Shown here in pieces: positions 24,801 through 36,443 of a stretch of 64,000 bases of DNA; position 1 is the stretch's first letter; each line of letters opens with the position of its first letter. Both the position numbers and the translations under genes were made by a program. A model generated the notes under the pieces. The model saw nothing but the letters and a program-made list of their open reading frames with translations, made no database searches and had not been told where the DNA came from. Source of the DNA: Nepenthes gracilis (Eukaryota; Streptophyta; Magnoliopsida; Caryophyllales; Nepenthaceae); the NCBI GenBank assembly GCA_033239525.1, contig BSYO01000019.1, forward strand, positions 10,088,592 through 10,152,591, given 5' to 3'.

Positions 24801-25775
24801 CGACCACCCAAGGTTAACTTCACCTTTTATCTTGTCTAAGGTAATATCAACTTGTCTCCTTCTAAGCATCCGATCATCGCCACCACCGCCAACACCTTTG
24901 AAATCCTCAAAATCCATATCTTGATCTCAAGCCATCAATTCTACCTTATCTATCTTGACCAGATTTAAACATCCCTTTTTAGTAACATATTAACTTGAGA
25001 ATCTCAAACCAAGGCCAATCGAATTTAACTAAACTAACTACTTGGACCTCAATTAGGTACTATCATATTCAACGCTAGCTCGACATTGATTAAATTTAAA
25101 TCCTTAAGGTGCCTTTAAACAATTTCTTCTTCTCATCATCGTGGTCTACTAACACCCCGAGGAAGGCCCTTGTCTAGAAGTCATGCCATTTCCTATAACC
25201 ACAGGCATTGCAAGATTATTAACCTCAAATAATTAGATTAGAGGTAGGGGTTACAATCAATCAGTACATTTCAAAATTAAACCTAGAGGCTAGCTCCTAA
25301 ACATTGCATCTAACCCGAACTACCTTGACCTATTCAATTCTATAGAATTTGTATGGCCGAAAAACTTCAAGTACTCTATCACTACTAAATCGATCACGTA
25401 ACGACATTTTTAATTTCACTATACTAGAAATCGATTCCAAGTTATACTAACCTCGACATTAATTCCATTTTGCCCGTCATACTTGCTAGGTTATCCCAAG
25501 CACACCCTTCTAATAACCGACTAACCTGAGAACCTATACTCGTAACCGATCAATCTTGAATTTTAGGCCAAGATCGATTTGCCTAGGTCGAAAATCAATG
25601 TCAATCAACTTAGATACCAAGTCCCAACTTAGTTCTAGCCCAAAGGATACAACTAGGATATCTAAAGCTTTCCAATCTAGCTTAATCGTCTTACACATAT
25701 ATCTACTTATTCGATCAATTTTAACTAATCCTAAGCTTCCACATATGATTTAAATCAAACATAAGGTATTTTTTT
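21837..25775 (-). other. Eroded non-coding core of element C
   Basis: About 3.9 kb without a usable frame. The order of faint matches to A and B (integrase end first, protease-RT linker near 24318, gag-side near 25430) shows descent from a coding element rather than unrelated filler. Confidence 0.7.
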
Positions 25776-25786
25776 CTCTGATACCA
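25776..25786 (-). other. Primer binding site of element C (perfect iMet type)
   Basis: Sense TGGTATCAGAG, 11 of 11, two bases after the LTR edge. Confidence 0.9.
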
Positions 25787-25788
25787 GC

Positions 25789-27791
25789 TATGACAGAACG
25801 AATTATTTTTTCTTAAATAATAAAACTGATAAACTAATGCCCAAATAAAATTATATAAACATTTACAGAAAATCGGACAGATTTCCCTCTAAAAATGGGC
25901 AAAAACCATACAAATAACTTGTATTAAACAACCTGTTCAAGATATACTAATAATTTAGATCTTAAAATACATCTCAAACATAGGGTCAACAAATGCCATA
26001 TCTTCCATGGCTCCAACACAGTATTCCTAAACTACCGTATTAGATCTAAGAGAGATGCCATCTAGGACCTGAACAAATCCAAATATTAAAACAATGCAGA
26101 AGTAACTATGACCATAAATCAACCTGCGAAAACAAAAATAATAACTCAACATAAACCATAATACGCTATGACTACAAAACATAATTTCCATTCACAAAAT
26201 TAGCTAATTACATTCAATATTATCAAACTCCAAAAGCTCTTCAAGGGATTTCAGAATCTCTAGAGACTTTTTAGGTAAGTCCTTCTTTGCTTTTGCTCGC
26301 TAGATAGTAGCTCTATTGTCTCATATAGAGAGAGAAAAATAAAAGAGTGAGTCGAAACCCAATAAGGTACCTTAAAACATACAAATATGAAATCAATTGT
26401 ACAAAATATAAATGTAGTAAAGCAGAAGTCATGAGAATTATTGAAGAACAGAAATGCATACAGAAACATGAGAGAATCATAAATCAATATAAACATGTAT
26501 CGAAAATCATGACTCAGAATCAAAATTTGCACGTCCTTTGAAAATCAACTTTACTATCTGAATGACCGAAACTAGTAGACCCTACTAGCCGAGGGGGCGG
26601 ATAATCAAGGATAGATTGTGTTACGCACACAATCAGAGGCCAAAAACAGAATAGAAGTATATCTTCTCTAGCGGACCAGACACAGAAATACCTCCCGAAA
26701 GCATGTCAGAATCAAATTTCTACCATCTAGATTAACGCCTCGAGGAAGGGCAGACCACGTATTATTCTATAGAAAGAGTTATCCTTGATTATCACCGTAA
26801 TGTTCTAAGACACGTTGGAGAATCTTACCAGATTGAATAACAGTCCTAGGTCTAACTTTATTACTGATTTAATAGAACTAAAATATTTTTATCCTTATTT
26901 CTTAGTTCTTAACTTATCGTACCTCAAAGGCCAACCAAACTCATACAGATAATCCTTTAGAAAACTTCAGAATATCTTAGAATTTTTAATAGTATAACTT
27001 TTCACAAAATTTTCGGATGCAAAATGTCCAACAAGCTTAACAATAAGCTAAACAATATTTCCATCACATTTCTCAAAATTTGGAACCAAAACATCTTCAG
27101 ATTTTCGAGCTAGGGTTTAGGTCAAAACTTCTAATTACAAATTGAATACAAATCACATATTAAACAACAAAATCGAAGCTATACATCATCACATATATAC
27201 ATAAACTTAAAATCTACTCAAGAAATCAAGAGAAATACACATTAATCATAACAAATCTTCAAAAATGGGGGTTTTAGAGCATGAATAAGAAATTTGAGAT
27301 ATTCAAAAGTTGTAAAAAATGAAAAGCAAGGTTAAAGGTATACTTGCATTAACCCGATCTACCGTTATTCTTACTTGGATCGAGTGGAACCGGTCAAAAT
27401 CTATCTTCTTTTTTCCCTTTTTTTCCTCTCTCTCCTTCGCTGTTCTTCATGCGTGCCCAGATCTTCTCTCCCCTTCCCATTTTATAACAAAAACGAAATC
27501 GGGTTAGTGGCTAAAATCTGGTTCATGCTCGAGCGCCTAGTGGGTGCGCAGTGAGCACACCTAAATTGGAATTGGCGATGCCCTCTACGCTTGAGTGAGC
27601 GGCGTGCGTGGGTCATTCCGGAGCAATCTATTTTTTGTGTTTGCTGCTGGGCTCGAGCCAGTAGTGAGCCCAGATCTGCTGCTTGCTACATTAAGGTAAT
27701 TTCTCACTGTTCTCAATTTTATTTATCCAAAACCTTAGTTATACCAATTTAATTACCAAAATTACTATATTTTGGGGGCTTGGACCTCACA
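25789..27791 (-). repeat. 5' LTR of element C (2003 bp)
   Basis: Begins TATGACAG (from TGTGACAG), ends CCTCACA. Conserved core 26587-26622, TATA 27480-27487, GAGCGC-rich block 27525-27670. Confidence 0.9.
27480..27487 (-). promoter_or_regulatory. TATA box, 5' LTR of C
   Basis: Sense GTTATAAA, with the purine-rich leader downstream. The GAGCGC block (GCTCGAGCGCCTAGTGGG) starts about 40 bp upstream. Confidence 0.65.
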
Positions 27792-27796
27792 CTCCC
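27792..27796. repeat. Target duplication CTCCC, right copy (element C)
   Basis: Pairs with CTCTC at 20028-20032, one mismatch. Confidence 0.75.
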
Positions 27797-28276
27797 ACTC
27801 TTTCCCTTCATCACCTCCGCTCCACCACCCACCTCTCTACTGGTTGAAACGTCATTCAACTCCATGAGATTTCAGACCGACACAATCTAAAATCGATGCT
27901 TCTTAGCCAAGCTCCTGCACAACAACATTCAAATACCAGAAAATCCTCCAAAATTATAAAACCCAACAAAACCTTCAAATCGACCGGTAAATCATACATG
28001 CATGCACGTAACAGCATGCACATAATAAATAGATGGGGTGTATAAAACAATGTGCATGTAAATGAAATCTCCAAAACATAAAAAAACATCATCAAATATG
28101 AAATCAGACAAAGAATATAACTTACAAATACTTGTCTTGACTTTATAACAAGCACATCTGACAAAAGGTTGTTCCGATCTACCCAAATGGTGCCTCCTCT
28201 CTCTTCTCCCCACACTCTATCTCTCTCCTCTTTCTCCTTGCACCCACATGATTGTCGAAGCCTAAACCTGCGTGCC

Positions 28277-28285
28277 TTTTTATAA
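28277..28285 (-). promoter_or_regulatory. TATA box, left LTR of D
   Basis: Sense TTATAAAAA; counterpart at 30504-30512. Confidence 0.7.
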
Positions 28286-28289
28286 CTTG

Positions 28290-28425
28290 GCTCGCACTCG
28301 AGCGCCACTTGACCGCTGCTTGAGTGCGGCCCTCTCGCAAAAACGTGCTTAGGGCCAGCCATGAGCGCACCTCAAAACCAATCCATTCTAGAAAGCGCGT
28401 CTCGAGTGCGGAACGCCGAACTGAA
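28290..28425 (-). promoter_or_regulatory. GAGCGC-rich block upstream of TATA (D, left LTR)
   Basis: CACTCGAGCGCCACTTG, GAGTGCGG, GAGCGCACC, CGTCTCGAGTGCGG. Right-LTR counterpart 30515-30680. Confidence 0.65.
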
Positions 28426-28532
28426 AATCTTTGAAAATTTTTCACAATATAATTTCTTCAAAACATATCCAATTAACCTGAATCACAATTTAATATAAAA
28501 AAATAATCTAATTGGGGATCTGGGGTATTACA

Positions 28533-29218
28533 TTTTCCCCTCATTATAAAAATTTTGTCATCGAAATTTACGTACCTCAAATCTCGAACAAATAGGGGTA
28601 TTCTCCTAAACTTCATCTTCCCGCTTCCAAGTCACTTCTTTAAGATGGTTTTAAGAAATATCGACCATCCACATTGTACCTCAAATCGGATTACGAGTTT
28701 GATTTTCTTTTTCAAATCTCAAATCAAATTTTATGATTGTTGGTCATGTACCCATGCGCTTTTGCTATGCAACTCTGATTAATCATTTGCCTCAAATCAT
28801 AATTAGAAGTCTTGTAATTGGAATACTTTATAATCTCCTCATCTTGATAATATGTCAACGGTCAATTTTGGGAATGACATCCTGATCGGCAAGCAATGAG
28901 TTGACTTAATTAGCTTATCTATCATCATCTAAATTGCCACAAAATTCCTTGTTGTTCATGGCAAATTTGAAACAAAATCTTGAAGGCTTCTTCTTTTGCT
29001 CGGCTTTCTCCTTCTAACTGCTATATCAATTCACACATTATGTTGCTCATGTGACTCATTATAATCAGATGATCATCCTTTCGATTTAACCTAAGCTTCC
29101 ACCACTTGAATTTTCTATTATCTGTTAGAGGGTACTTATCACGCTCAAACATTCAATCAATTATTCATTCAAAATGACCCAAATTACATTTTCTTATGAC
29201 TTTTCTTTGATACTATTC
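28533..29218 (-). other. Short core of element D (686 bp)
   Basis: Begins with a polypurine-tract counterpart (TTTTCCCCTCATT in plus) and the TTCGTC-like word shared with A and H, and ends at a decayed primer site. The middle keeps a stretch like the integrase end of B and C (28730-28800). There are no genes. Confidence 0.7.
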
Positions 29219-30790
29219 TGTCACATTTCAGAGTTTAGCAAGTTTGATTAATTATTATTTATAAAATTAAAATCTCAAATAATTACAATAATAAATGATA
29301 AATTTCAAAAATCTAGGTTTGACAAAATAAAATACTTGATTGGACAAATTAAACCCGAATAGGATCTCATTGGATAACTGTCTGAATAATATAAATATGA
29401 CCTACTGCAAAACATCGTAAGGAAGATATCTAAACATGGCAGCAACTCATCAAATCATGTGATGCCTCGACAGATCTCATGCTACTCTTACAAAGATCCA
29501 TGCCTTCTACTCTGACGGGAGAAAATAGAAAAATGTGAGCTAAAGACTTAACAAGTGTCGTCATATACAAGTATAAAATAACACATGTAAATTAGTGAGA
29601 GAGCTCATATAAAATCTATTAAACTCCGTCACATATACCGAAACCACTACATACTCACAGTAGATGCAAATCAAAATTCAATTTCTACATCATAACGGCT
29701 ACATTTTAGGCCAATAACTCTAGGTCATCATATTTTATTTGTGTCCGACTACATTTTAGGGCTGTATTTATTGGCCATCTTTTTATCATTATCTTCTATA
29801 ATTTAGGCATACAATTCTTGGCCATCTTATGTTATTGGATCTTGACTATATTTTAGACTTATAATTCTCGGCCACCATAGATCGACCAACTAGGGCCTTA
29901 GACTGCCATTGTTCCACATATATGGACCCACTAGGGTCTCAGACTCCCCTGTCCCCATACACATATCGACCCAGTAGTGTTTTGGACCACCATGATTCTA
30001 CATACATATCGACCCACTGCGTCTTAGATCACCATGGTCCCACACAAATATACTCTCATTCTTACCCTTCATCACCTTTGTTCCATCGCCTATCTCTCTA
30101 CCGGTCAAAATTTCCTTTTACTTTGTGAGATTTTGGACCAGCATAACCCAAAATCGCTACTTCTTGACTAAGCTCCTGCACAACAACTTCTGAATGCCAA
30201 AAAATCCTCCAAAATCATAAAACCCAACAAAACCTCTAAATTGATCGGTAAATCATACATACATACAAGTAATAGGGTGTATAAAACAATATGCATGTTA
30301 ATTAATTTTTCAAAACATGAACAAATATCATCAGGCAAAGGATATGGATTACAGATATTTGTCTCGAACTTATACTAAGCAGATTTGACGGAAGGATGCT
30401 CTGATCTACTCGAATGGTGCCTCCTCTCTCTTCTCCCCACGGTTTATCTCTCTCATCTTTCTCCCTGCACTAGCACAACGGCAAGTGCCCAAACTCGCAC
30501 ACCTTTTTATAACCCGGCTCACGCTTGAGCACCACTCGAGCGCTGTTCGCGCACCGCGCTCTCATAAAAATGTGCCTCTAGTGTGCCTAAGGTGAGCCTT
30601 GAGCGTGCCTCGAAACTAATCCATTCTAGAAAATGCATCTCCTGCGAGCCTTGAGCGCAGGATAGCACAGAATGTCGAATCGAAAACCTTTGAAAAATTC
30701 CCATAGTATTATTTCTTCAAAACATATCCAATTAACCCAAATTACAATTTAATATAAAAAATAATTTAATTAGGGATCCGGGGTATTACA
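29219..30790 (-). repeat. Right LTR of element D (1572 bp)
   Basis: Begins TGTCACAT, ends GGGTATTACA. It is uninterrupted, so it records the sequence that element C split in the left LTR. Confidence 0.88.
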
Positions 30791-30815
30791 ATACCCTCTT
30801 GACTTAAAGAACATA

Positions 30816-31032
30816 TAAATTTTGAGATCAAGGAAGAGAATTCAAAGTGATAGAAGCATTAATATACTTGGGATTTCAAATGCTCTTCCATTCGAGAGGA
30901 ATGGTCATGCAATAGCACGACTAGATGGACGTCTAAACTTTGAGGCCAAGGAAAATAGTCAAGAGTGATGGAATCCTTAGTATACTTAGGATTTCAAACA
31001 CCCTTTCTGATAGGAAGGGTCATGCAGTAGCA
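30816..31032. repeat. Tandem duplication, two units of about 101 bp spaced by 117 bp
   Basis: Units 30816-30916 and 30933-31032 share TAAA(T/C)TTTGAG, AAGTGATAG/AGTGATGG, ATACTT(G/A)GGATTTCAAA and GGTCATGCA(A/G)TAGCA. No protein is seen. It lies in the presumed leader of the Tat-type element. Confidence 0.85.
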
Positions 31033-31262
31033 TACCCCAAACCTTTTTAGCCAAATAGATACTGAGCATATTTGCTAATCATTTAGAATTGATGACATTT
31101 CTCAATATAAAAAGAATTGTCTCCACAATTGAGTTGGAGGAAAGAACAAAGAGAATAGAACAACAATCTTTTTGAGGAAGAACTATTGAACAGATGAACC
31201 AACCAGGCTGAACACTGTTCACCTCAAAGATTAAGAGGATTTGATTCTTTCATAAATTTAAA

Positions 31263-31418
31263 ATGCTAGCATTGGAACCCCATGATGGAAGTATCGATCC
31301 AATCAACCAAATAGACCAATTTTACACACTGCATAGCTTCTAAAATTTAAAGGGTGTTGAACTTTGCCTCATTTTTTCTTTGACCTTAAAGGGAGATGTT
31401 TGGATTTGGTTCTATAGG
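31263..31418 (+). pseudogene. Retrotrans_gag core, N-terminal half (Tat-type element)
   Basis: Reads MLALEPHDGSIDPINQIDQF, then after a stop NLKGVELCLIFSLTLKGDVW and IWFYR. This is the gag core pattern DGxxDPxxHxxxF ... FPLTLKGxAxxWF of Tat/Athila elements. It stops at the insertion of solo LTR E (TSD ATAGG) and continues in frame at 43658 with LALNSIETF. Gag would form the particle; this copy has many stops and is dead. Confidence 0.8.
31414..31418. repeat. Target duplication ATAGG, left copy (solo LTR E)
   Basis: Pairs exactly with 43653-43657. Confidence 0.92.
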
Positions 31419-31965
31419 TGTGACGACCCGACTTTTTAACCACCATCTAAAGCCGCCGTCAATTCTAAATCATATCATTTATGAAAGGATAAATAGGTGG
31501 AGATAAAAATTTTTCTTTTCTTCATTCAACCCTGAGATGCATACTAGAAATTATTAATTCATTTACCCATAAATAATCACGGAATCTTGCTAACATTCAT
31601 AGGTTCATAACAGCGGAATAATCTTTACATGTCTTCTCAAAACATCAAAAGATAAAATGCAGAAAGCTATCCACAGATCTGCTCCGGCCAGCTAAGTCAT
31701 TTAGCTACTCCATAAAGTTCTACTCCACTTCGTCCTCCATAAGCATTTCGTCATCTGAAAAGTAGCAAGAATGAGCTTACAAAGCCCAGCAAAATACTCA
31801 CATACAGAAAACAGAAATCATACACATATATATATATAAGCGTATCAAAATAGAGATTCATAACATGTCGTTTCTTCTTTCTTCGAAATTTCCTTATTCC
31901 TTTCTTCTTATCTTGCATTCTGAAAATTCATCAAAATCATTCGGAATTCTTATCATCTTTAGGGA

Positions 31966-32003
31966 CCGGACAGGAGCGGACAACATCGAGGACGGGTTGT
32001 GTG
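31966..32003 (-). other. Diverged copy of the conserved LTR core (E)
   Basis: ATCGAGGACGGGTTGTGTGT parallels the ATCGAGGATAGATTGTGTT core of B, C, G and H. Confidence 0.5.
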
Positions 32004-32329
32004 TAACCCCACAACCTAAAGCCATATCCCCTCATTATGCTCCCCGGGGCGGGAGGTAATGCCTTTAACCCGGCATACGAGGCCGTAGTCCATAGTTCTT
32101 ATGCCACCAAAAGGTCCCCTCCCGTGGCCCAGGAGGCATCCTCGAGTGTCACTCCAATATCCTTCATCCATCTTTAACAGCAAGCTTAATGGAAACTTGG
32201 TTCTTGGTTCGTGTTCTTTAATTGCCATCCATCATAGTTTGAAAGTCGGAGTCATAGAGTTCCCCTTGTTGTCCGGATTACATACATTTTCCTTGTTCTT
32301 ATAGCCTTTGTTCTTTAACTTCAACATTT

Positions 32330-33540
32330 GAAGTCCATATTTCCTTTCTCATCAAAAGCTGGAGTTCATCTTTCAAAAATCCAAAGTTCAATAATCCGAA
32401 GTTCCTTTTTTAATGAAAAGGACGGAGTACTTTTCATCATAAGTCTGAAATTCTTTTTCATAACAGGACGGAGTGTTTTTCATCAAAATTTCGGAGTTGT
32501 TTTCAAACAGAAAGCCGTAGTTCTTTTATCAATGCCGGAGTTCTTTTCTTACAAAGCCGGAGTTCCAAAGGCCGAAGTCCTTTTATCAAAGCCGGAGTTC
32601 TTTTCTGAAATCCGAAGTTCATAAAAACCGGAGTTCTTTATTCATAAAGGACGGAGCACATTTTTATCAAGTACATTATCATCAAAAGTCTGGAGCTCTT
32701 TCTCTTAAAAGAGACGGAGTGATTTCCTTTTCAAAATCTGGAGAGCTTTTCTTTTTAAAATCCGGAGTGCCTTTCTTTTCAAAGAGACGGAGTGCTTTTC
32801 TTTTCAAAATCTGGAGTGCTTTTCTTTTCAGAGTGCTTTTCTTTTCAAAATCAGGAGTGCTTTTCTTTTCAAAATCAGGAGTGCTTTTCTTTCAAAATCC
32901 GAAGTTCTTAAATCCAGAGTTCATTTTCTTTCAAAATCCGAAGCTCTAAAATCCGGAGTTCATTTTCTTTCAAAATACGAAGCTCTAAAATCCGGAGCTC
33001 ATTTCTTTCAAAATCCGAAGCTCTTAAATCCGGAGTTCATTTTCTTTCAATTTCCAAAGCTCTAAAATCCGGAGTGACTTTTCTTTCAAAAATCCGGAGC
33101 TCTAAGGCTGGAGTGGCTTTTCTTTTAAAATCCGGAGCGCTAAAACCGGAGTGTCTTTTCCTTAAAATCCGGAGTGCTAAAACCGGATTGTCTTTTCTTT
33201 GAAATCGGAGTGCTAAAACCGGAGTGTCTTTTCTTTAAAATCCGGAGTGCAAAAACCGGAGTGTCTTTTCTTTGAAATCCGGAGTGCTAAAACCGGAGTG
33301 TCTTTTCTTTGAAATCCGGAGTGCTAAAATCGAAGTGTCTTTTCTTTAAAATCCGGAATGCTAAAACCGGAGTACTTTTCACAAGACCGGAGTTCTTTGG
33401 ACGGAGTTCTTTTCCAAAAGGGACGGAGTACTTATTTCCTAAAAATGCCGGAGTTCTTTTTCTTAAAACCAGAGATCTTTTTGACAGAAACCAGAGGTCA
33501 ATAGCCGGAGTTCTTGTTCCATCTTAAGGCCTAAGTTCTT
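32330..33540 (-). repeat. GGAGT tandem array in solo LTR E
   Basis: Long array of diverged units. The cleanest part (33100-33380) repeats a 37-bp unit holding TCCGGAGTGCTAAAACCGG, then GTGTCTTTTCTTT. Earlier copies are variants of CCGGAGTTCTTTT. It lies downstream of the TATA box, hence in the transcribed leader. Solo LTR G has the matching array at 48280-49200. Confidence 0.9.
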
Positions 33541-33793
33541 TTTCGTAAACATGCATTTATCGAAATTCATAATAATTGTCAGACTCATAAACAGAACATA
33601 TTTCATAACATATTTGCAGAATAAAACCCATCATCATGAATATCAGAGTCTCTTTTAAACAAGCACTTAAGAACGATAAATTATCAAAAACAGAACATAC
33701 ATCATACATACATAATTTCATCAGAACATATCATATACTTAGGTAGAAAACGTGCATAAACATGAACTTTAAAACAGGGTGAGTATCTTGCCT

Positions 33794-33798
33794 GGTTT
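33794..33798. repeat. Target duplication GGTTT, left copy (element F)
   Basis: Pairs exactly with 42502-42506. Confidence 0.9.
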
Positions 33799-34457
33799 TG
33801 TCACGAACCCGAACCAAGCAGGTCAATTTAAATAATTAATTGTAATTTCTAAAATCTAATCTCCCAAATAATTTTAAACAATTAATACTAAGTCCCAAAA
33901 TTCGGGTGTGACAAACCAAAATATACACTCAATAATTTAAAATCCTCACAGGACCTCATCGAACAACCGTCCGAGCAAAATAAATACGACCTGCTCTACA
34001 ATCATCGTAAGGGAGATAATAATCCAACCCAAAAAATCATAATCAAACATAACAAATATTCAACTATTTCCAACATATAACAATAAGCCTATATCCGACC
34101 AATTCCATAATCCAAATTTATCAAATATCAATATGAACCATAATAAAACTGAACTCACCAAATCGGACGAATATCTCGGCCATCATTTCGTATCGCATGG
34201 AACCTTCTTACGAAGGGACAAAACAGAAAAATGAGCCTAATGCCTAGCAAGTATCATATTTAGTCAAAAGAAGTCCAATAAATCAGAGGGAATGTCAAAT
34301 GGGTGAAAATCCAATCAAATTTCAGAATAAATCCAAATCGCCGACAAGACAAATCCAAACGAAATCCAAGATCCAAATTTCAAAATCCAATGGTAGTCTC
34401 GCACTCAAATCAAATGTCCAAGTCCAAACAAATGTCCAAATTTCCAAAATAGTCCTC

Positions 34458-34458
34458 N
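34458..34458. other. Undetermined base (N)
   Basis: The only N in the window, between CTC and AGTCGGG, beside an AT microsatellite. The other LTR of F has a shorter, different sequence here. Confidence 0.99.
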
Positions 34459-35589
34459 AGTCGGGACGTATATATATATATATATTATATATATAACAAA
34501 AACAGAGGTGATCCGAACCAATTCCAAAACCGATGTCGATCCGAGTCCAAATCCGAGTCCGAGTCCAATTCCAAATCCAATGCCCGATCAGCTTGTGATC
34601 TGAGGCAGAATCCGATAGCCGGATGCCGAGTCCAAATCCAATTCCGAGTCCAAGTCCAAATCCAAATCCAATGCCCGATCAGCTTGTGATCTGAGGCAGA
34701 ATCCGATAGCCGGATGATCCAATAGCGTGCGCAGATACCGAAGTAGCACCGCGATAGATATTCCAAAGGTCCGGATCAAAACATATAATCAAAATCGTTT
34801 GTACGAGACATACCAAGCCCAATTATAGGCAAAATCGGCGAATCTTAAATCCAAGTCCAAAAATCCATATCCAAATCAAAGTCCAATATCAATTGATGCA
34901 AAAATACAAATTATGCACCGAATTTGGGTTCTCATTATTTAAAGACTAACTTGAGGAAGGGTTACACATAATCCCGGTAACCTTAGGCCAAAATCCATGT
35001 ATTGTATACCCATAGATAAGGTTGCTCACTATGTTTTGCCACCCGCGGCTTTGGGTGCATTCCTCAAGTTTGTCAGATATATTAGGACGTCCGAATATAT
35101 TCTAAGGTCAAATCAAATCATCCAAATGGGAAACTCAAAGCCTTTCTTCCGGCGAAAAGGGATTTCAAATAATGAGATAATCTCCCGTCGGGAGCTGGCC
35201 AGAATCCAAATAATCCAAATCCAAACGTAGTGACCACAACCCGGCACGTGCATATGAAAACACACGGCCAATGCAAATTTCGTGTATATTTTTGTTACAG
35301 ATACTGATATAAATATACATCGAGTCCAATAAATTATTCGAACTTTCAGAAAATATCAAATTCTCCAAAATCATAAAACCCAGTCCAACAATCTCCAAAA
35401 CATCCAATAATTTACACATGCATGTCCAGAATAAATAATTCAGGCATATAAAATACATGCATGTTAGTAAAAATCCAAACATTATCCAAAATACATCAGA
35501 TGCAAAATTAGACAAAAGAGGGGGTTTACAGATACTTGCCTGGACCTCATACTTTGCAGATCTGAAGAAAGGATGTCCCGAAACACCCG

Positions 35590-36035
35590 AACGGCACCAT
35601 TTCTCTCTCTCGTCAAGGCGGCCCGCACGCCCATCTCTCCTCTCTTTCTCTCTTTCTCGTCTCACCGCCGCCGCTGCCACCAATCGCCGCTTGCCGCCCG
35701 CCAACGGCCGTCGTCCCAGCCGCCACCGGCCTCTCGCACCACACCGGCCAGCACCAAGGACAACCCGAGCGCCGCTCGGTTCTCTCTCTTGCGCAACCCA
35801 CGATTTTTTCGCCGCCCGTTTCTCCTACAGCCACCGTCGCTCCACCCACGGCCAAAGAACTTCCGTCAACCACTTTTGCCGCCGCCGCCGTCTTCCTCTT
35901 CTCCCTTCTCCTCCTGCGGCCTCGGCGAAGCCTTTGCAAGCCACCATTTCGCCGACCACCACCGGCAAAGTTGGTCGCCGGCAGCCTCCTCCTCTCTTCT
36001 TCCCCCTCCACTGCGAACCGAAACCCTAAACCCAT
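35590..36035 (-). other. GC/CT-rich transcribed leader in LTR of F, several open frames
   Basis: Rich in CCGCCG and CTCTCT in plus. Frames of 140 to 259 codons are open on both strands. Compositional bias explains this: the products are Arg/Gly/Ala- or Ser/Pro-rich on opposite strands, and the other LTR does not keep them. The sense strand includes TTAGGGTTT at 36022-36030. Confidence 0.6.
36021..36033 (-). promoter_or_regulatory. Telo-box in 3' LTR of F
   Basis: AAACCCTAAACCC on the plus strand, repeated at 42122-42134 in the other LTR. Confidence 0.5.
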
Positions 36036-36129
36036 CTCTCTCCCGATTTCTCTCTCCCCGATTTCCTTATCTCCAACTTTTCTTTTTTTTTTTTTTTATT
36101 TCTTTCATCCTTATCCAAGTTTTCTTTTC

Positions 36130-36235
36130 CAATTATATATATATAATAATAATAATATTTATATATATATATATATATATAATATTTATATATATTATAT
36201 ATATATATATAATATTTATATATATTATATATATA
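36130..36235. repeat. (TA)n/(ATA)n low-complexity run, 3' LTR of F
   Basis: Nearly pure A and T, with TATA-like words in the position where other LTRs here have their TATA box. The shorter counterpart is at 42239-42312. Confidence 0.9.
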
Positions 36236-36429
36236 TTCCATTTTAATTTTCTTTTTACTCCAAAATCCAAAACGATATTTGGGCAACACCGGCGCACCCC
36301 GGGCGCCAACCCAACCGATCCAAATATCCTCCAAAGATTTTTCAATATTTAATAAATTTTATCACGCCCAATTGGCCCAAAATTATAATTAATATTAAAT
36401 TAATCCGAACAAAGATCCGGGATATTACA

Positions 36430-36443
36430 TTCTCACCTCCTTA
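36430..36443 (-). other. Polypurine tract of element F
   Basis: Sense TAAGGAGGTGAGAA directly before TGTAATATCCC. Confidence 0.8.

Larger units (their letters stand above)
20033..27791 (-). mobile_element. Element C: LARD-like LTR element with eroded core
   Basis: LTRs 20033-21818 and 25789-27791 around a 3970-bp core. Minus orientation from the polypurine tract (21819) and a perfect primer site (25776-25786). There are no long open frames. The core keeps the faint layout of a Tekay pol: near 24318 the words ATCCTCAAAGATCAT and ATGATTTAACACC parallel the protease-RT linker of element A (about 3405-3440). It lies inside the left LTR of D, so it is younger than D. Confidence 0.9.
27797..28532 (-). 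repeat. Left LTR of element D, inner part
   Basis: Matches 30061-30790 (CCCTTCATCACC, CATACATGCATG, the CT-rich run, then the end GGGGTATTACA). TATA TTATAAAAA at 28277-28285; GAGCGC-rich block 28290-28425. Confidence 0.88.
19400..30790 (-). mobile_element. Element D: old LTR element with short core, left LTR truncated and split by element C
   Basis: Left LTR in two pieces (19400-20032 and 27797-28532), core 28533-29218, right LTR 29219-30790. The left LTR begins at the position matching 29453, so about 230 bp are missing from its edge. It has no coding capacity. The primer-site region before 29219 (ATAGTATCAAAG in sense) is a decayed iMet-type site. The left target duplication is lost. Confidence 0.82.
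33799..36429 (-). repeat. 3' LTR of element F (2631 bp)
   Basis: Contains an undetermined base at 34458, AT microsatellites (34471-34495 and 36130-36235), a GC- and CT-rich leader (35590-36035) and a telo-box (36021-36033). Confidence 0.9.

Noticed and set aside
36021..36033. AAACCCTAAACCC as a telomere remnant
   Set aside because: Fewer than two telomere units, and present at the same place in both LTRs of F, so it belongs to the element.
35457..36352. Overlapping open frames of 140 to 259 codons on both strands
   Set aside because: GC- and CT-biased LTR leader; frames not kept in the partner LTR, no domain.
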